DNA of 10,089 nucleotides from an uncultured Mucilaginibacter sp. (GCF_946479965.1 NZ_CAMLHX010000087.1:1-10089), one strand, 5' to 3'; shown: positions 1-6,486, counted from the stretch's first letter. Notes: generated by a model not told the origin, from the letters alone. Program-made: numbers and translations.

Positions 1-33
1 TCAAGGCTTTTTCTGGATTCCAGCTAGCAGCGC

Positions 34-1836
34 TTATTTCTTTTCCTTTTTTGTGGTGATAACTACAACGCCATTTTTACCTTTCGCGCCATATTTCTCG
101 GTAGCGTTATTACCATTAAGATAAACCACGGTACCTTCAAAAGATTTAAGCTCGTTTTGGTTAACTTCTTTTCCATCTACAATAAAAAGTGGTTGAACCG
201 GATTAACCTGGTTGCCGTTGGGATCAGTAGTTGTTACACGCCATAGACCACTGTTCTCCTGAATCGCCGTTCCCTCAACTACTTTATATACTTTATTTAG
301 TGTACTCGCACTGCCCGTGGTGCTTTTGGTTGGCCTGGCATAGCCAACTACAGTTCTTACTTTGTCGTCACTTGTGGTATATGTTACGTTCTTACCGTCT
401 GCCCTGGCTCGTTCTGATGGCTTTGAAACGTCGCTGCTAAAAGAAAGTGCGTTGGCATAATACCTGATTTTGCCTGTTTTAAGCGTATCTCCTTTAAAAG
501 TAAGGCCATTTATGGTTTGAGCCGTGGCTTTTTCAGGAGCGGTAACATGTTGTTCATACGCTGTTTTACGAGAATTATAAGTGGTAAGTCCATTTAACAT
601 TTTATTCCTCGATAACGTTGCACTGTCGCTGTTATAGGTTTGTGCACCGTTAAAGTCTATTGAGTTATAAGTACCCAATGGCCCACCCGCTATAGTAAAA
701 GTAATAACAGAATCTTTTTGGCCCGGCCTTTTTCCTGTAATGGTTACGGTCTGCCGTTCAATTCTCGGGCTATCTATTTCAACGGTGAAATTATTAACAT
801 CGGCCCCTTTTAACGTTATAACTTTTGTTGTGCCGTTAACACCTTTTTTTATTGTTACAGTGCCGGTTACAGTGCGGGTAGTGGCCGGAACGGTATCGTG
901 GTTTAGCACAACTTTGTTTATTTTTTTTACGGCCTCAGCAACAGCTTTAAAAGCAGGGCTGCTTTTTACCACTTCGGCTTTTGATAAGCTGAAAGTGAAC
1001 AGGCAAACCACAACTACAGGGACTAAAAAGGCGTAGCGGGTAAGGTTTAGGTTGGAAGATCTTTTAGCGTTCATCATTTGTATCCTCTTTTTTAAGGTTG
1101 AAAAATTAAAATTGCTGGTAATGGCAGGTGCCGATTGGTTAAAAGTGATATTAAGCAGGCTGTACTGATACGCTTTGCTATCCAGTCCTTTCTGCAATAT
1201 TTTACGGTCGGTTATAAACTCAATATTCTCACGCACGGCCCGTTTCATCATCCATATACCGGGGTTGAACCAGTAAAAGATCACGCTTATCTCAGTCAAT
1301 AAAATATCCAGTGTGTGCCATTCATCTACGTGTACCTGCTCATGCGCTAAAACGTTTTTCAGGTCGGCCGGGCTTAGTTTTTCAGGGTTTACATAAATGC
1401 TTTTCCAAAATGAAAAAGGACCAATGTCTCCATTTACTACCCGAACGGCTTGCCCGTTTATCTGTTTGATGGCTGACCTGGCATGAATTTTATAAAGGGA
1501 GACCATCTGAAACAGCAGCCGCGCGGCAAACACAGCGACCCCTGTCCAGAAGGCAATTTCTAACCAATTCCAATAGGCAGCTTGCTTTATAAGATTTTCA
1601 GCAGGTGCTTTCCATATTATCACTACGTTTTGCACAGGCGCTACTATTTCCCGGTGCTGTTGCGCTAATGCCGACAGATCAATAAACGGGTAAGCACTCG
1701 AGAATAAAATACCCGTTATTAAATACGCGCGGTTAAGCGTGTAAAATGTAAGCTTGCGCAGTACCAGGTAATAGCCCAGGCAAAACAGCACCAGTGCTAT
1801 ATTTACTTTTATCAGGATGATGAAAAATTCAGGCAT
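34..1836 (-). CDS. M56 family (BlaR1-like) membrane metallopeptidase with SusC-plug-like periplasmic tail, second copy
   Basis: A 600-residue BlaR1-type signal transducer, likely in the inner membrane. Hydrophobic segments lie near residues 4-26, 36-54, 90-112 and 268-286. The zinc-protease motif HEQVH is at 165-169, followed by a Glu-rich helix (RENIEF, 202-207) that should supply the third zinc ligand, so the protease lies in the cytoplasmic loop before the last helix, as in BlaR1. The periplasmic tail (about 287-600) has no penicillin-binding domain. It holds a Thr/Val-rich beta-like stretch, three TYNS peptides (389, 400, 419), a VVGY peptide (496-499) and a terminal segment (549-597: PLFIVDGKEV ... 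YGAKGKNGVVVITTKK) that resembles the SusC/RagA plug. By family, such proteins cleave a BlaI repressor after sensing a signal; the signal here is unknown. It is the last gene of a BlaI-M56-M56 operon, 37 nt after its paralogue. The start matches the paralogue's MPE(F/L)F. Confidence 0.9.
   Translation of the reverse strand: MPEFFIILIKVNIALVLFCLGYYLVLRKLTFYTLNRAYLITGILFSSAYPFIDLSALAQQHREIVAPVQNVVIIWKAPAENLIKQAAYWNWLEIAFWTGVAVFAARLLFQMVSLYKIHARSAIKQINGQAVRVVNGDIGPFSFWKSIYVNPEKLSPADLKNVLAHEQVHVDEWHTLDILLTEISVIFYWFNPGIWMMKRAVRENIEFITDRKILQKGLDSKAYQYSLLNITFNQSAPAITSNFNFSTLKKRIQMMNAKRSSNLNLTRYAFLVPVVVVCLFTFSLSKAEVVKSSPAFKAVAEAVKKINKVVLNHDTVPATTRTVTGTVTIKKGVNGTTKVITLKGADVNNFTVEIDSPRIERQTVTITGKRPGQKDSVITFTIAGGPLGTYNSIDFNGAQTYNSDSATLSRNKMLNGLTTYNSRKTAYEQHVTAPEKATAQTINGLTFKGDTLKTGKIRYYANALSFSSDVSKPSERARADGKNVTYTTSDDKVRTVVGYARPTKSTTGSASTLNKVYKVVEGTAIQENSGLWRVTTTDPNGNQVNPVQPLFIVDGKEVNQNELKSFEGTVVYLNGNNATEKYGAKGKNGVVVITTKKEKK
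1037..1077 (-). repeat. 41-nt exact direct repeat, copy in the second M56 gene
   Basis: This stretch is identical to 2694-2734 in the paralogous gene. It encodes MMNAKRSSNLNLTR and part of the next codon, just before the fourth membrane helix. Synonymous positions are also identical, unlike the flanks, which suggests recent duplication or gene conversion. Confidence 0.85.
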
Positions 1837-1873
1837 GATAATTATGATTTAGATGTAAATAATTAACAAATCT

Positions 1874-3493
1874 CTATTTCTGCTTTGTAGTAATAATTAT
1901 GGCGCCGTATTTAGCTTTTTCTCCATAATAAGAAGTTGAGGAGGCGTCTTTAAGTACGGTTACGGATTGAATTTTATCCTGATCTATTACTTCCAGGGAT
2001 GATTGTTCTTTGCCGTCTACTATTATCAGTGGAGCATTTTGGCCGGCTGTTGACGCTCTAAGTGTTAGTCGTTTAGTTGCCGAGTCGACAATAAAAACCA
2101 GTGGCTTCGCGACATTGCCACTACCGTAGCCCACCACTGTTACATTGTTAATGCCTGGCGTAATAGTTGAAGCTATATTTGGATCGCCTGTAGTAGAAAC
2201 AACAATTACGGCTTTTAATTTACCATCAGCCGGAGTGTTTGAACCTGTTATCTTGTTAAGGTATTCGTTTGGGTGGTCTTTTATAACTGATACTGTTTTT
2301 ATTGTAGTAGGATCTATACTATGGGTCCCGGTAACAACCTTACCATCATAAACAATCACTACCGAATCGCCAAAATCCCCGCCCCGCACCTTTACAGAAG
2401 AATTGTTAATAATTTTTATCAGGTTCTCGGCCGAACTCGGGTTTTGCAGTTTATTGTCTGTTGTAGTGGTAATAGCTTTTATTACAACATCACCGGCTTT
2501 GGTCTTTTTTGTGGCAGTGGTTTTTTTAACCGTCTTTTTAACAGGGGTAGTATCTGCATTAAAAGCTACATGCTTAATGTTTTCTACAGCAGCAGCCACA
2601 GCTTTAAAAGCCGGGCTGGCTTTTACTGTTTCTGTTTTTGAAAGACTGAAAATGAACAGGCATACTACTACCACAGGCATTAAAAACGCGTAACGGGTAA
2701 GGTTTAGGTTGGAAGATCTTTTAGCGTTCATCATCAATATCCTCTTTTTTAAAGTTGAAAAATTGAAATTGCTGGTAATAGCAGGTGCCGGATGGTTGAA
2801 CGTGATGTTAAGCAGGCTGTATTGATAAGCTTTGCTGTCCAGCCCTTTGTTTAATATTTTTCGATCGGTTATAAATTCAATATTCTCGCGCACCGCACGT
2901 TTCATCATCCATATGCCCGGATTGAACCAGTAAAATATCACACTTATCTCGGTCAGCAAAACATCAAGCGTATGCCATTCGCTAACATGTACCTGTTCGT
3001 GCTCTAAAACATTGTCCAGGTCTGTTGGGCTCAGCTTATCAGGATTAATATAAATGCTTCTCCAGAAGGAAAACGGACTAATGTCGCCACTTACCACCCT
3101 TACGGTTTGCCCGTTTATCTCGCGCTCTGTTGAGCCGCGATATATTTTATATAATGATATTAATTGAAACAGCAGGCGTAAGGCAAACACTGCTGCCCCT
3201 GCCCAGAATGCAATTTCCAGCCAGTTCCAGTAAACTGCCTGCCTTACAAAGTTTTCGGCAGGTGCCTGCCATATTATTACCACATTTTGCACAGGCGCAA
3301 TTATTTCCTGATGCTGCTGTGCTAAAGCAGACAAGTCAATAAATGGATACGCACTAGAGCAAACAATAGCTGTTATCAGGTAAACGCGGTTAAGCGTGTA
3401 AAAAGTAAGCTTGCGCAGCACCAGGTAATAACCCAGGCAAAACAGCACCAATGCTATATTTATTTTTATCAGGATGACGAATAACTCAGGCAT
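1874..3493 (-). CDS. M56 family (BlaR1-like) membrane metallopeptidase with SusC-plug-like periplasmic tail, first copy
   Basis: A 539-residue paralogue of the gene directly downstream, with the same plan: hydrophobic segments near 4-26, 36-54, 90-112 and 268-286, HEQVH at 165-169 and RENIEF at 202-207. By hand alignment only 16 of the first 100 residues differ from the downstream copy, whereas similarity is lost after about residue 315. The tail starts with a Lys/Thr-rich linker (318-334). It then shows two similar units: 376-437 (VVIVYDGKVV ... IKTVSVIKD ... GKLKAVIVVSTT) and 488-537 (PLIIVDGKEQ ... IQSVTVLKDASST, YG, GAIIITTK), with the SusC-like peptide VVGYG (453-457) between them. The second unit is a good match to the end of a SusC plug. 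The start codon lies 5 nt after the BlaI stop, which suggests translational coupling. The expected role is signal-activated cleavage of that repressor. No penicillin-binding domain is visible, so a beta-lactam role is unsupported. Confidence 0.9.
   Translation of the reverse strand: MPELFVILIKINIALVLFCLGYYLVLRKLTFYTLNRVYLITAIVCSSAYPFIDLSALAQQHQEIIAPVQNVVIIWQAPAENFVRQAVYWNWLEIAFWAGAAVFALRLLFQLISLYKIYRGSTEREINGQTVRVVSGDISPFSFWRSIYINPDKLSPTDLDNVLEHEQVHVSEWHTLDVLLTEISVIFYWFNPGIWMMKRAVRENIEFITDRKILNKGLDSKAYQYSLLNITFNHPAPAITSNFNFSTLKKRILMMNAKRSSNLNLTRYAFLMPVVVVCLFIFSLSKTETVKASPAFKAVAAAVENIKHVAFNADTTPVKKTVKKTTATKKTKAGDVVIKAITTTTDNKLQNPSSAENLIKIINNSSVKVRGGDFGDSVVIVYDGKVVTGTHSIDPTTIKTVSVIKDHPNEYLNKITGSNTPADGKLKAVIVVSTTGDPNIASTITPGINNVTVVGYGSGNVAKPLVFIVDSATKRLTLRASTAGQNAPLIIVDGKEQSSLEVIDQDKIQSVTVLKDASSTSYYGEKAKYGAIIITTKQK
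2694..2734 (-). repeat. 41-nt exact direct repeat, copy in the first M56 gene
   Basis: Partner of 1037-1077, in the same orientation and 1657 bp away. Recombination between the two would delete one sensor and leave a fused gene with the N-terminal part of this copy and the tail of the other. Confidence 0.85.
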
Positions 3494-3498
3494 TGTGA

Positions 3499-3861
3499 TT
3501 AAGGTTTAGGATTTTCTATCAGTTTAATTATCTCTTTCAATTCGCTGGCGCTTATCTTCTTTTCCTTCGCGAAAAAAGTAACCAGGTCTTTATAAGAGTT
3601 TTCAAAATAATCGCTCACAAAGCCGTTCATAAACCGCTTTTTATATTCCTCTTCTTTTATAAGGGGTTTATACTGATAGGAGTTGCCTATCTTATCTCCC
3701 TTTAAAAAGCCTTTGCGTTCCAGGTTTTTTATGGTGGATGCCAGCGTGGTATACGGCGGCTTAGGTTCTTCCATTTGATCAAGAAAATCTTTTATAAAAC
3801 CAGTCTCGCATTGCCAAGCTGCCTGCATTGCTTCCTCTTCCTGTTGTGATAACTTCTCCAT
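3499..3861 (-). CDS. BlaI/MecI/CopY-family transcriptional repressor
   Basis: A 120-residue winged-helix repressor, the usual length for the BlaI/MecI family. The N-terminal part carries the family pattern: LSQQEEEAMQAAW (4-16), then PPYTTLASTIKNLERKGFL (35-53) as recognition helix and wing start, and the wing NSYQYKPL (60-67). The C-terminal helices (about 70-118) should form the dimer. MecI and BlaI of staphylococci are cut at an Asn-Phe bond in this region; the aligned place here is VTFFAKE (94-100), which is an inference. It is the first gene of the operon with two M56 proteases, the classic repressor-sensor pairing, and two dyads over its own promoter suggest autorepression. ATG at 3861 is the start; the promoter -7 element lies less than 30 nt upstream, so the leader is very short. 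The controlled genes other than this operon cannot be told from the window. Confidence 0.93.
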   Translation of the reverse strand: MEKLSQQEEEAMQAAWQCETGFIKDFLDQMEEPKPPYTTLASTIKNLERKGFLKGDKIGNSYQYKPLIKEEEYKKRFMNGFVSDYFENSYKDLVTFFAKEKKISASELKEIIKLIENPKP

Positions 3862-3864
3862 ATT

Positions 3865-3881
3865 TTACGATTGTTTCGTAA
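3865..3881. promoter_or_regulatory. Candidate BlaI operator, proximal dyad
   Basis: Perfect inverted repeat TTACGA-N5-TCGTAA, starting 4 nt upstream of the blaI-like start codon. It covers the expected transcription start of the repressor operon. BlaI-family operators in other phyla are dyads of similar size with TACA/TGTA cores; the TACGA/TCGTA core here is read from the sequence and its assignment to this repressor is inferred from position. Confidence 0.65.
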
Positions 3882-3909
3882 ATCTACGAACAATTCGTAA
3901 TAATCCAAA
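3879..3909 (-). promoter_or_regulatory. Promoter of the blaI-M56-M56 operon (Bacteroidota type)
   Basis: On the minus strand a -33 element TTTG (3906-3909) is followed after exactly 19 nt by TAGATTTA (3879-3886), which matches the Bacteroidota -7 consensus TAnnTTTG at all but the last base. Transcription would start about 10-15 nt before the repressor ATG. Both dyads overlap this promoter, consistent with autorepression of the whole operon. Confidence 0.6.
3885..3899. promoter_or_regulatory. Candidate BlaI operator, distal dyad
   Basis: Perfect inverted repeat TACGAA-CAA-TTCGTA. Its centre is 19 bp from the centre of the proximal dyad, close to two helical turns, so two repressor dimers could sit on nearly the same face of the DNA. 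It fills most of the spacer between the -33 and -7 elements of the repressor promoter, a position where binding would block RNA polymerase. Confidence 0.65.
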
Positions 3910-3968
3910 TTTTTTAACAACTTTTAACGATTAACTTTTGTAACTTTTTAATGATATTTCAATTCCTG

Positions 3969-3999
3969 TTGGAACACTCAATCTAAATAGTTACTTTTA
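3969..3999 (+). promoter_or_regulatory. Candidate promoter of the cytochrome gene
   Basis: TTG (3969-3971), a 20-nt spacer and TACTTTTA (3992-3999) resemble the Bacteroidota -33/-7 pattern, with the last consensus base changed. The expected start of transcription lies 10-15 nt before the ATG at 4019. It diverges from the repressor promoter and is about 60 bp from the nearest dyad, so control by the same repressor is not evident. Confidence 0.4.
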
Positions 4000-4018
4000 A
4001 TGACTTAATTATGACAAT

Positions 4019-4564
4019 ATGCACCTGAACAAAAAAATTACAGTTATAACCTCATTGCTTTTAGCAGTGGTGGTTTTAGCCTCAATGACACTACAACAAC
4101 AACCACAGCGTCCGCCTGATCCGGTTATAACCAATCTTAAGGTTTTACCTAAAAAGTTGACGTTTAAGCAGGTTGATCATATTATGGATGAATGGGCAGC
4201 GTCATTGGGTGTACGCTGCAACTTTTGCCACGTTCGCGATAATGCCGCTAACAAATGGGACTATGCCAGTGATGCTAAACCTGAAAAGGAAATGGCACGC
4301 CACATGTATAAAATGATGGTAACCATCAACAAAAAGTTTTTTAAAGCAGGCGAGAAGGACACGTTGGGCATGGTAAAATTAACAAGTGTTAATTGCAATA
4401 CCTGCCATAATGGTAAATCAAAACTGGAGTTAACAGTACCAAAACGCGCCGGTTTCGGCGGCCCGCCTCCGGGTGGTGCTCCTGGAGCAAGGCCACAAGG
4501 AGCCCCACCAGCAGGTGGTCCACCAGCAGGTGCGCCGGCGGGTGGTGCCCCAAGACAAGGCTAA
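4019..4564 (+). CDS. Secreted di-haem c-type cytochrome, reaction-centre cytochrome family (CytoC_RC-like)
   Basis: A 181-residue exported protein. A signal peptide (basic MHLNKK, hydrophobic 8-22) has no lipobox Cys, so the protein should be periplasmic or anchored by its signal. Two CxxCH haem sites, CNFCH (67-71) and CNTCH (126-130), each sit in the pattern of the photosynthetic reaction centre cytochrome C subunit family: NLKVLPKKLTFKQVDHIMDEW (39-59), a DYASDAKPEKEMARHM block (81-96) whose Met residues are candidate axial ligands, and INKKFF. The family is found in many non-photosynthetic Bacteroidota, so the name does not imply photosynthesis; an electron-transfer role is inferred. The tail (about 144-181) is Pro/Gly/Ala-rich and low in complexity. 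The gene stands alone, with its own promoter candidate and a strong terminator behind it. The alternative ATG at 4011 leads to a stop within six codons. Confidence 0.87.
   Translation: MHLNKKITVITSLLLAVVVLASMTLQQQPQRPPDPVITNLKVLPKKLTFKQVDHIMDEWAASLGVRCNFCHVRDNAANKWDYASDAKPEKEMARHMYKMMVTINKKFFKAGEKDTLGMVKLTSVNCNTCHNGKSKLELTVPKRAGFGGPPPGGAPGARPQGAPPAGGPPAGAPAGGAPRQG
4505..4532 (+). repeat. Short tandem repeat in the cytochrome tail (15-nt period)
   Basis: The 13-mer CCACCAGCAGGTG occurs at 4505-4517 and again at 4520-4532, with a period of 15 nt. It encodes PPAGG-PPAGA within the Pro/Gly/Ala-rich tail. In-frame slippage could change the tail length by five residues without breaking the gene. 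Confidence 0.7.
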
Positions 4565-4580
4565 TAAGAAAGACCTATAA

Positions 4581-4620
4581 ACAAAGAAGCTCCCCGAAAT
4601 TCGGGGAGCTTCTTTGTTTT
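4581..4620. terminator. Bidirectional intrinsic terminator between convergent genes
   Basis: Perfect 17-bp stem (4581-4597 pairs with 4601-4617) around a loop of three bases, with a GC-rich core CTCCCCGA. On the plus strand it ends in TTTGTTTT; on the minus strand the far arm ends in CTTTGTTTAT. It lies 16 nt after the cytochrome stop and 15 nt before the stop of the convergent small gene, so it can serve both. Confidence 0.9.
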
Positions 4621-4635
4621 AACAGGTTGCTCTGT

Positions 4636-4833
4636 TTAAATATTACGAACCGAAGTGGTTTTTACAATATTGGTATTCTGAACGGAATCAGAAGTGCTTT
4701 CAGCTTTAGGAGCAGCAATCACCATATAGCATTTAACAAAAAGAATAAATAAAATAAAGGCCAACAAAACAATGCCTTGCAGGTCTTCTTTTGTTTTAAG
4801 CACTTTATCTATCCGGTTTATAGGATTGTTCAT
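4636..4833 (-). CDS. Small single-pass membrane protein, unknown function
   Basis: A 65-residue ORF that I do not recognise. A charged N-terminus (NRIDKVLKTKED, 6-17) is followed by one strong hydrophobic segment (about 19-41, GIVLLAFILFILFVKCYMVIAA) and a polar Ser/Thr/Asn-rich C-terminus (42-65). The many positive charges before the helix suggest the N-terminus is inside and the tail is in the periplasm. Support for it being real: it fills its interval, ends just before a bidirectional terminator and overlaps no other gene. No Shine-Dalgarno sequence is visible, which is normal in this phylum. No function can be given. Confidence 0.55.
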   Translation of the reverse strand: MNNPINRIDKVLKTKEDLQGIVLLAFILFILFVKCYMVIAAPKAESTSDSVQNTNIVKTTSVRNI

Positions 4834-4858
4834 TCTTATAAGTTGTACTAATTATTTG

Positions 4859-4883
4859 TTTAATACGTAAACATTGTATTAAA
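4859..4883. promoter_or_regulatory. Inverted repeat, possible operator in the divergent intergenic region
   Basis: TTTAATAC and GTATTAAA form a perfect 8-bp inverted repeat with a 9-nt spacer. It lies 25 nt upstream of the small membrane protein gene and about 110 nt upstream of the biotin carboxylase gene. It could be an operator, but the region is AT-rich and such repeats arise by chance. Confidence 0.3.
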
Positions 4884-4992
4884 TGTTGCCAGTAAGTTAA
4901 TATTAAATTGATCTATTGGTTTATAAAAGAGGACGTTAATATCGTTATTTTTATGATTAATATCATACAACAATTTTGTTACATTTATAAGT

Positions 4993-6471
4993 ATGCAAAA
5001 AATATTGATCGCTAACCGTGGCGAGATCGCGCTCAGAGTAATGCGGTCTGCCCGCGAAATGGGTATAAAAACGGTGGCTGTTTACTCGGCTGCTGATAGG
5101 AATGCTTTGCATGTGCGTTATGCCGATGAAGCTGTTTTTATTGGCGAAGCACCGTCAAATCAATCGTACCTGGTTATTGATAAAATTATAGCCGCCTGCA
5201 AAAAAACAGGTGCAGAAGGCATACACCCCGGTTATGGATTTTTAAGCGAGAACGCTGCTTTTGCCCGCGCCGTTCGCGATGCCGGATTAATATTGATAGG
5301 TCCATCGCCCGAGGCAATGGAAATAATGGGAAACAAGCTATCTGCTAAAGCCGCGGCAATGCGGTATAATATCCCCATGGTACCGGGAACAGAGGAAGCT
5401 ATTACTGATATTGCCGAAGCTAAGCAACGCGCTGTAGAAGTGGGATTCCCGATATTGATTAAAGCAGCAGCAGGCGGAGGTGGAAAAGGCATGCGCATTG
5501 TAGATAATGTGGAGGATTTTGAAGAACAGATGCATCTGGCTGTATCCGAGGCTACTTCGGCATTTGGTGATGGTTCTGTTTTTATTGAGCGATACGTATC
5601 ATCGCCCAAGCATATAGAGATACAAGTGTTGGGCGATACCCATGGCAATATAGTGCATTTATTTGAGCGAGACTGTTCCATTCAACGCCGCCATCAAAAA
5701 GTGATAGAGGAAGCACCATCGTCTGTTTTAACACCGGAGATACGGGAGCGGATGGGGCGCTGTGCTGTAGATGTAGCCAGATCTGTTAACTATACCGGCG
5801 CGGGCACGGTGGAGTTCATTATGGATGAGCAGCTCAATTTTTATTTCCTGGAGATGAACACCCGTTTGCAGGTAGAGCATCCGGTTACCGAAATGATAAC
5901 CGGTATTGACCTGGTTAAGGAGCAGATCCGCGTGGCAAGGGGCGAGGCCCTGAGTTTTACACAGGATGATCTGAAAATAAACGGTCATGCTATGGAGTTA
6001 CGCGTTTATGCCGAGGACCCTGCCAATAATTTTTTACCTGATATTGGCACGCTGCAAACCTATGTTACGCCTAAGGGACCCGGTGTTAGGGTGGACGATG
6101 GTTTTGAGCAAGGCATGGAGATACCTATCTATTACGACCCCATGATAGCCAAACTGGTTACGTATGGTAAAGACAGGGAGGAGGCGATTGAACGGATGAT
6201 ACGTGCCATTGACGAATACATTATTACAGGCATAACCACCACATTAGGCTTCGGCAAATTTGTGATGCAGCACGAGGCATTCCGTAGCGGTAAGTTTGAT
6301 ACGCATTTTGTGAAAAAATACTTCTCGCCCGAAGTTTTGAATGAAGATAACGAGCAGGAAGCCATAATAGCCGCGCTGATTATGGAACGCTTATTAAGTA
6401 CACCGAAAAGTACCGTGCAGGCGGCCTCATCCGAAGTATCTGCATGGGTAAAGAATAGAAAAGAAATATAG
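4993..6471 (+). CDS. accC: Biotin carboxylase subunit of an acyl-CoA carboxylase (acetyl- or propionyl-CoA)
   Basis: A cytosolic ATP-grasp enzyme that carboxylates biotin on a carrier protein with ATP and bicarbonate. The N-terminal domain begins KILIANRGEIALRV. The ATP-binding Lys are at 115 and 157, with the Gly-rich loop at 160-166 (GGGGKGM). The active-site block FLEMNTRLQVEHPV (285-298) supplies Glu287, Arg291, Gln293 and Glu295, and Arg337 is in ELRVYAED. With a shift of one residue these match Glu288, Arg292, Gln294, Glu296 and Arg338 of E. coli AccC. At 492 residues it is about 40 longer than E. coli AccC (449); the extra C-terminal part (about 447-492) resembles the long Bacteroidota forms that often serve propionyl-CoA carboxylase. 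No carrier (accB) or carboxyltransferase gene is adjacent, so the substrate stays open and the accC symbol is provisional. Confidence 0.95.
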   Translation: MQKILIANRGEIALRVMRSAREMGIKTVAVYSAADRNALHVRYADEAVFIGEAPSNQSYLVIDKIIAACKKTGAEGIHPGYGFLSENAAFARAVRDAGLILIGPSPEAMEIMGNKLSAKAAAMRYNIPMVPGTEEAITDIAEAKQRAVEVGFPILIKAAAGGGGKGMRIVDNVEDFEEQMHLAVSEATSAFGDGSVFIERYVSSPKHIEIQVLGDTHGNIVHLFERDCSIQRRHQKVIEEAPSSVLTPEIRERMGRCAVDVARSVNYTGAGTVEFIMDEQLNFYFLEMNTRLQVEHPVTEMITGIDLVKEQIRVARGEALSFTQDDLKINGHAMELRVYAEDPANNFLPDIGTLQTYVTPKGPGVRVDDGFEQGMEIPIYYDPMIAKLVTYGKDREEAIERMIRAIDEYIITGITTTLGFGKFVMQHEAFRSGKFDTHFVKKYFSPEVLNEDNEQEAIIAALIMERLLSTPKSTVQAASSEVSAWVKNRKEI

Positions 6472-6486
6472 AATGCCGCTTTTTTG

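Noticed and set aside
13..23. CTGGA-T-TCCAG palindrome just after the second M56 gene, as a terminator
   Set aside because: The stem is at most five base pairs and on the transcribed strand is followed by A residues and not by a T-tract.
1..33. Possible further gene at the left edge
   Set aside because: Only 33 bases are available and no start, stop pattern or motif can be judged.
1087..1101. SxxK motif (STLK, residues 246-249) in both M56 proteins, as in penicillin-binding sensor domains of BlaR1
   Set aside because: It lies before the fourth membrane helix, on the cytoplasmic side, within the conserved FSTLKKRI stretch of the M56 family. No transpeptidase-like domain is present in the tail, so calling these genes blaR1 or beta-lactam sensors is not supported.
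2321..2693. Two overlapping plus-strand reading frames opposite the first M56 gene
   Set aside because: They lie fully antisense to a well-supported gene, and the matching region of the paralogue yields similar hydrophobic shadows (740-1036). No independent gene is likely.
4019..4564. Photosynthetic capacity suggested by the reaction-centre cytochrome family
   Set aside because: The family is common in non-photosynthetic Bacteroidota and no photosynthesis gene is nearby; only the haem protein itself is supported.
5232..5681. Long minus-strand reading frame opposite the biotin carboxylase gene
   Set aside because: It is antisense to a clearly conserved enzyme, and its Ser/Pro/Ala-rich product has no recognisable motif, so it is a shadow frame.
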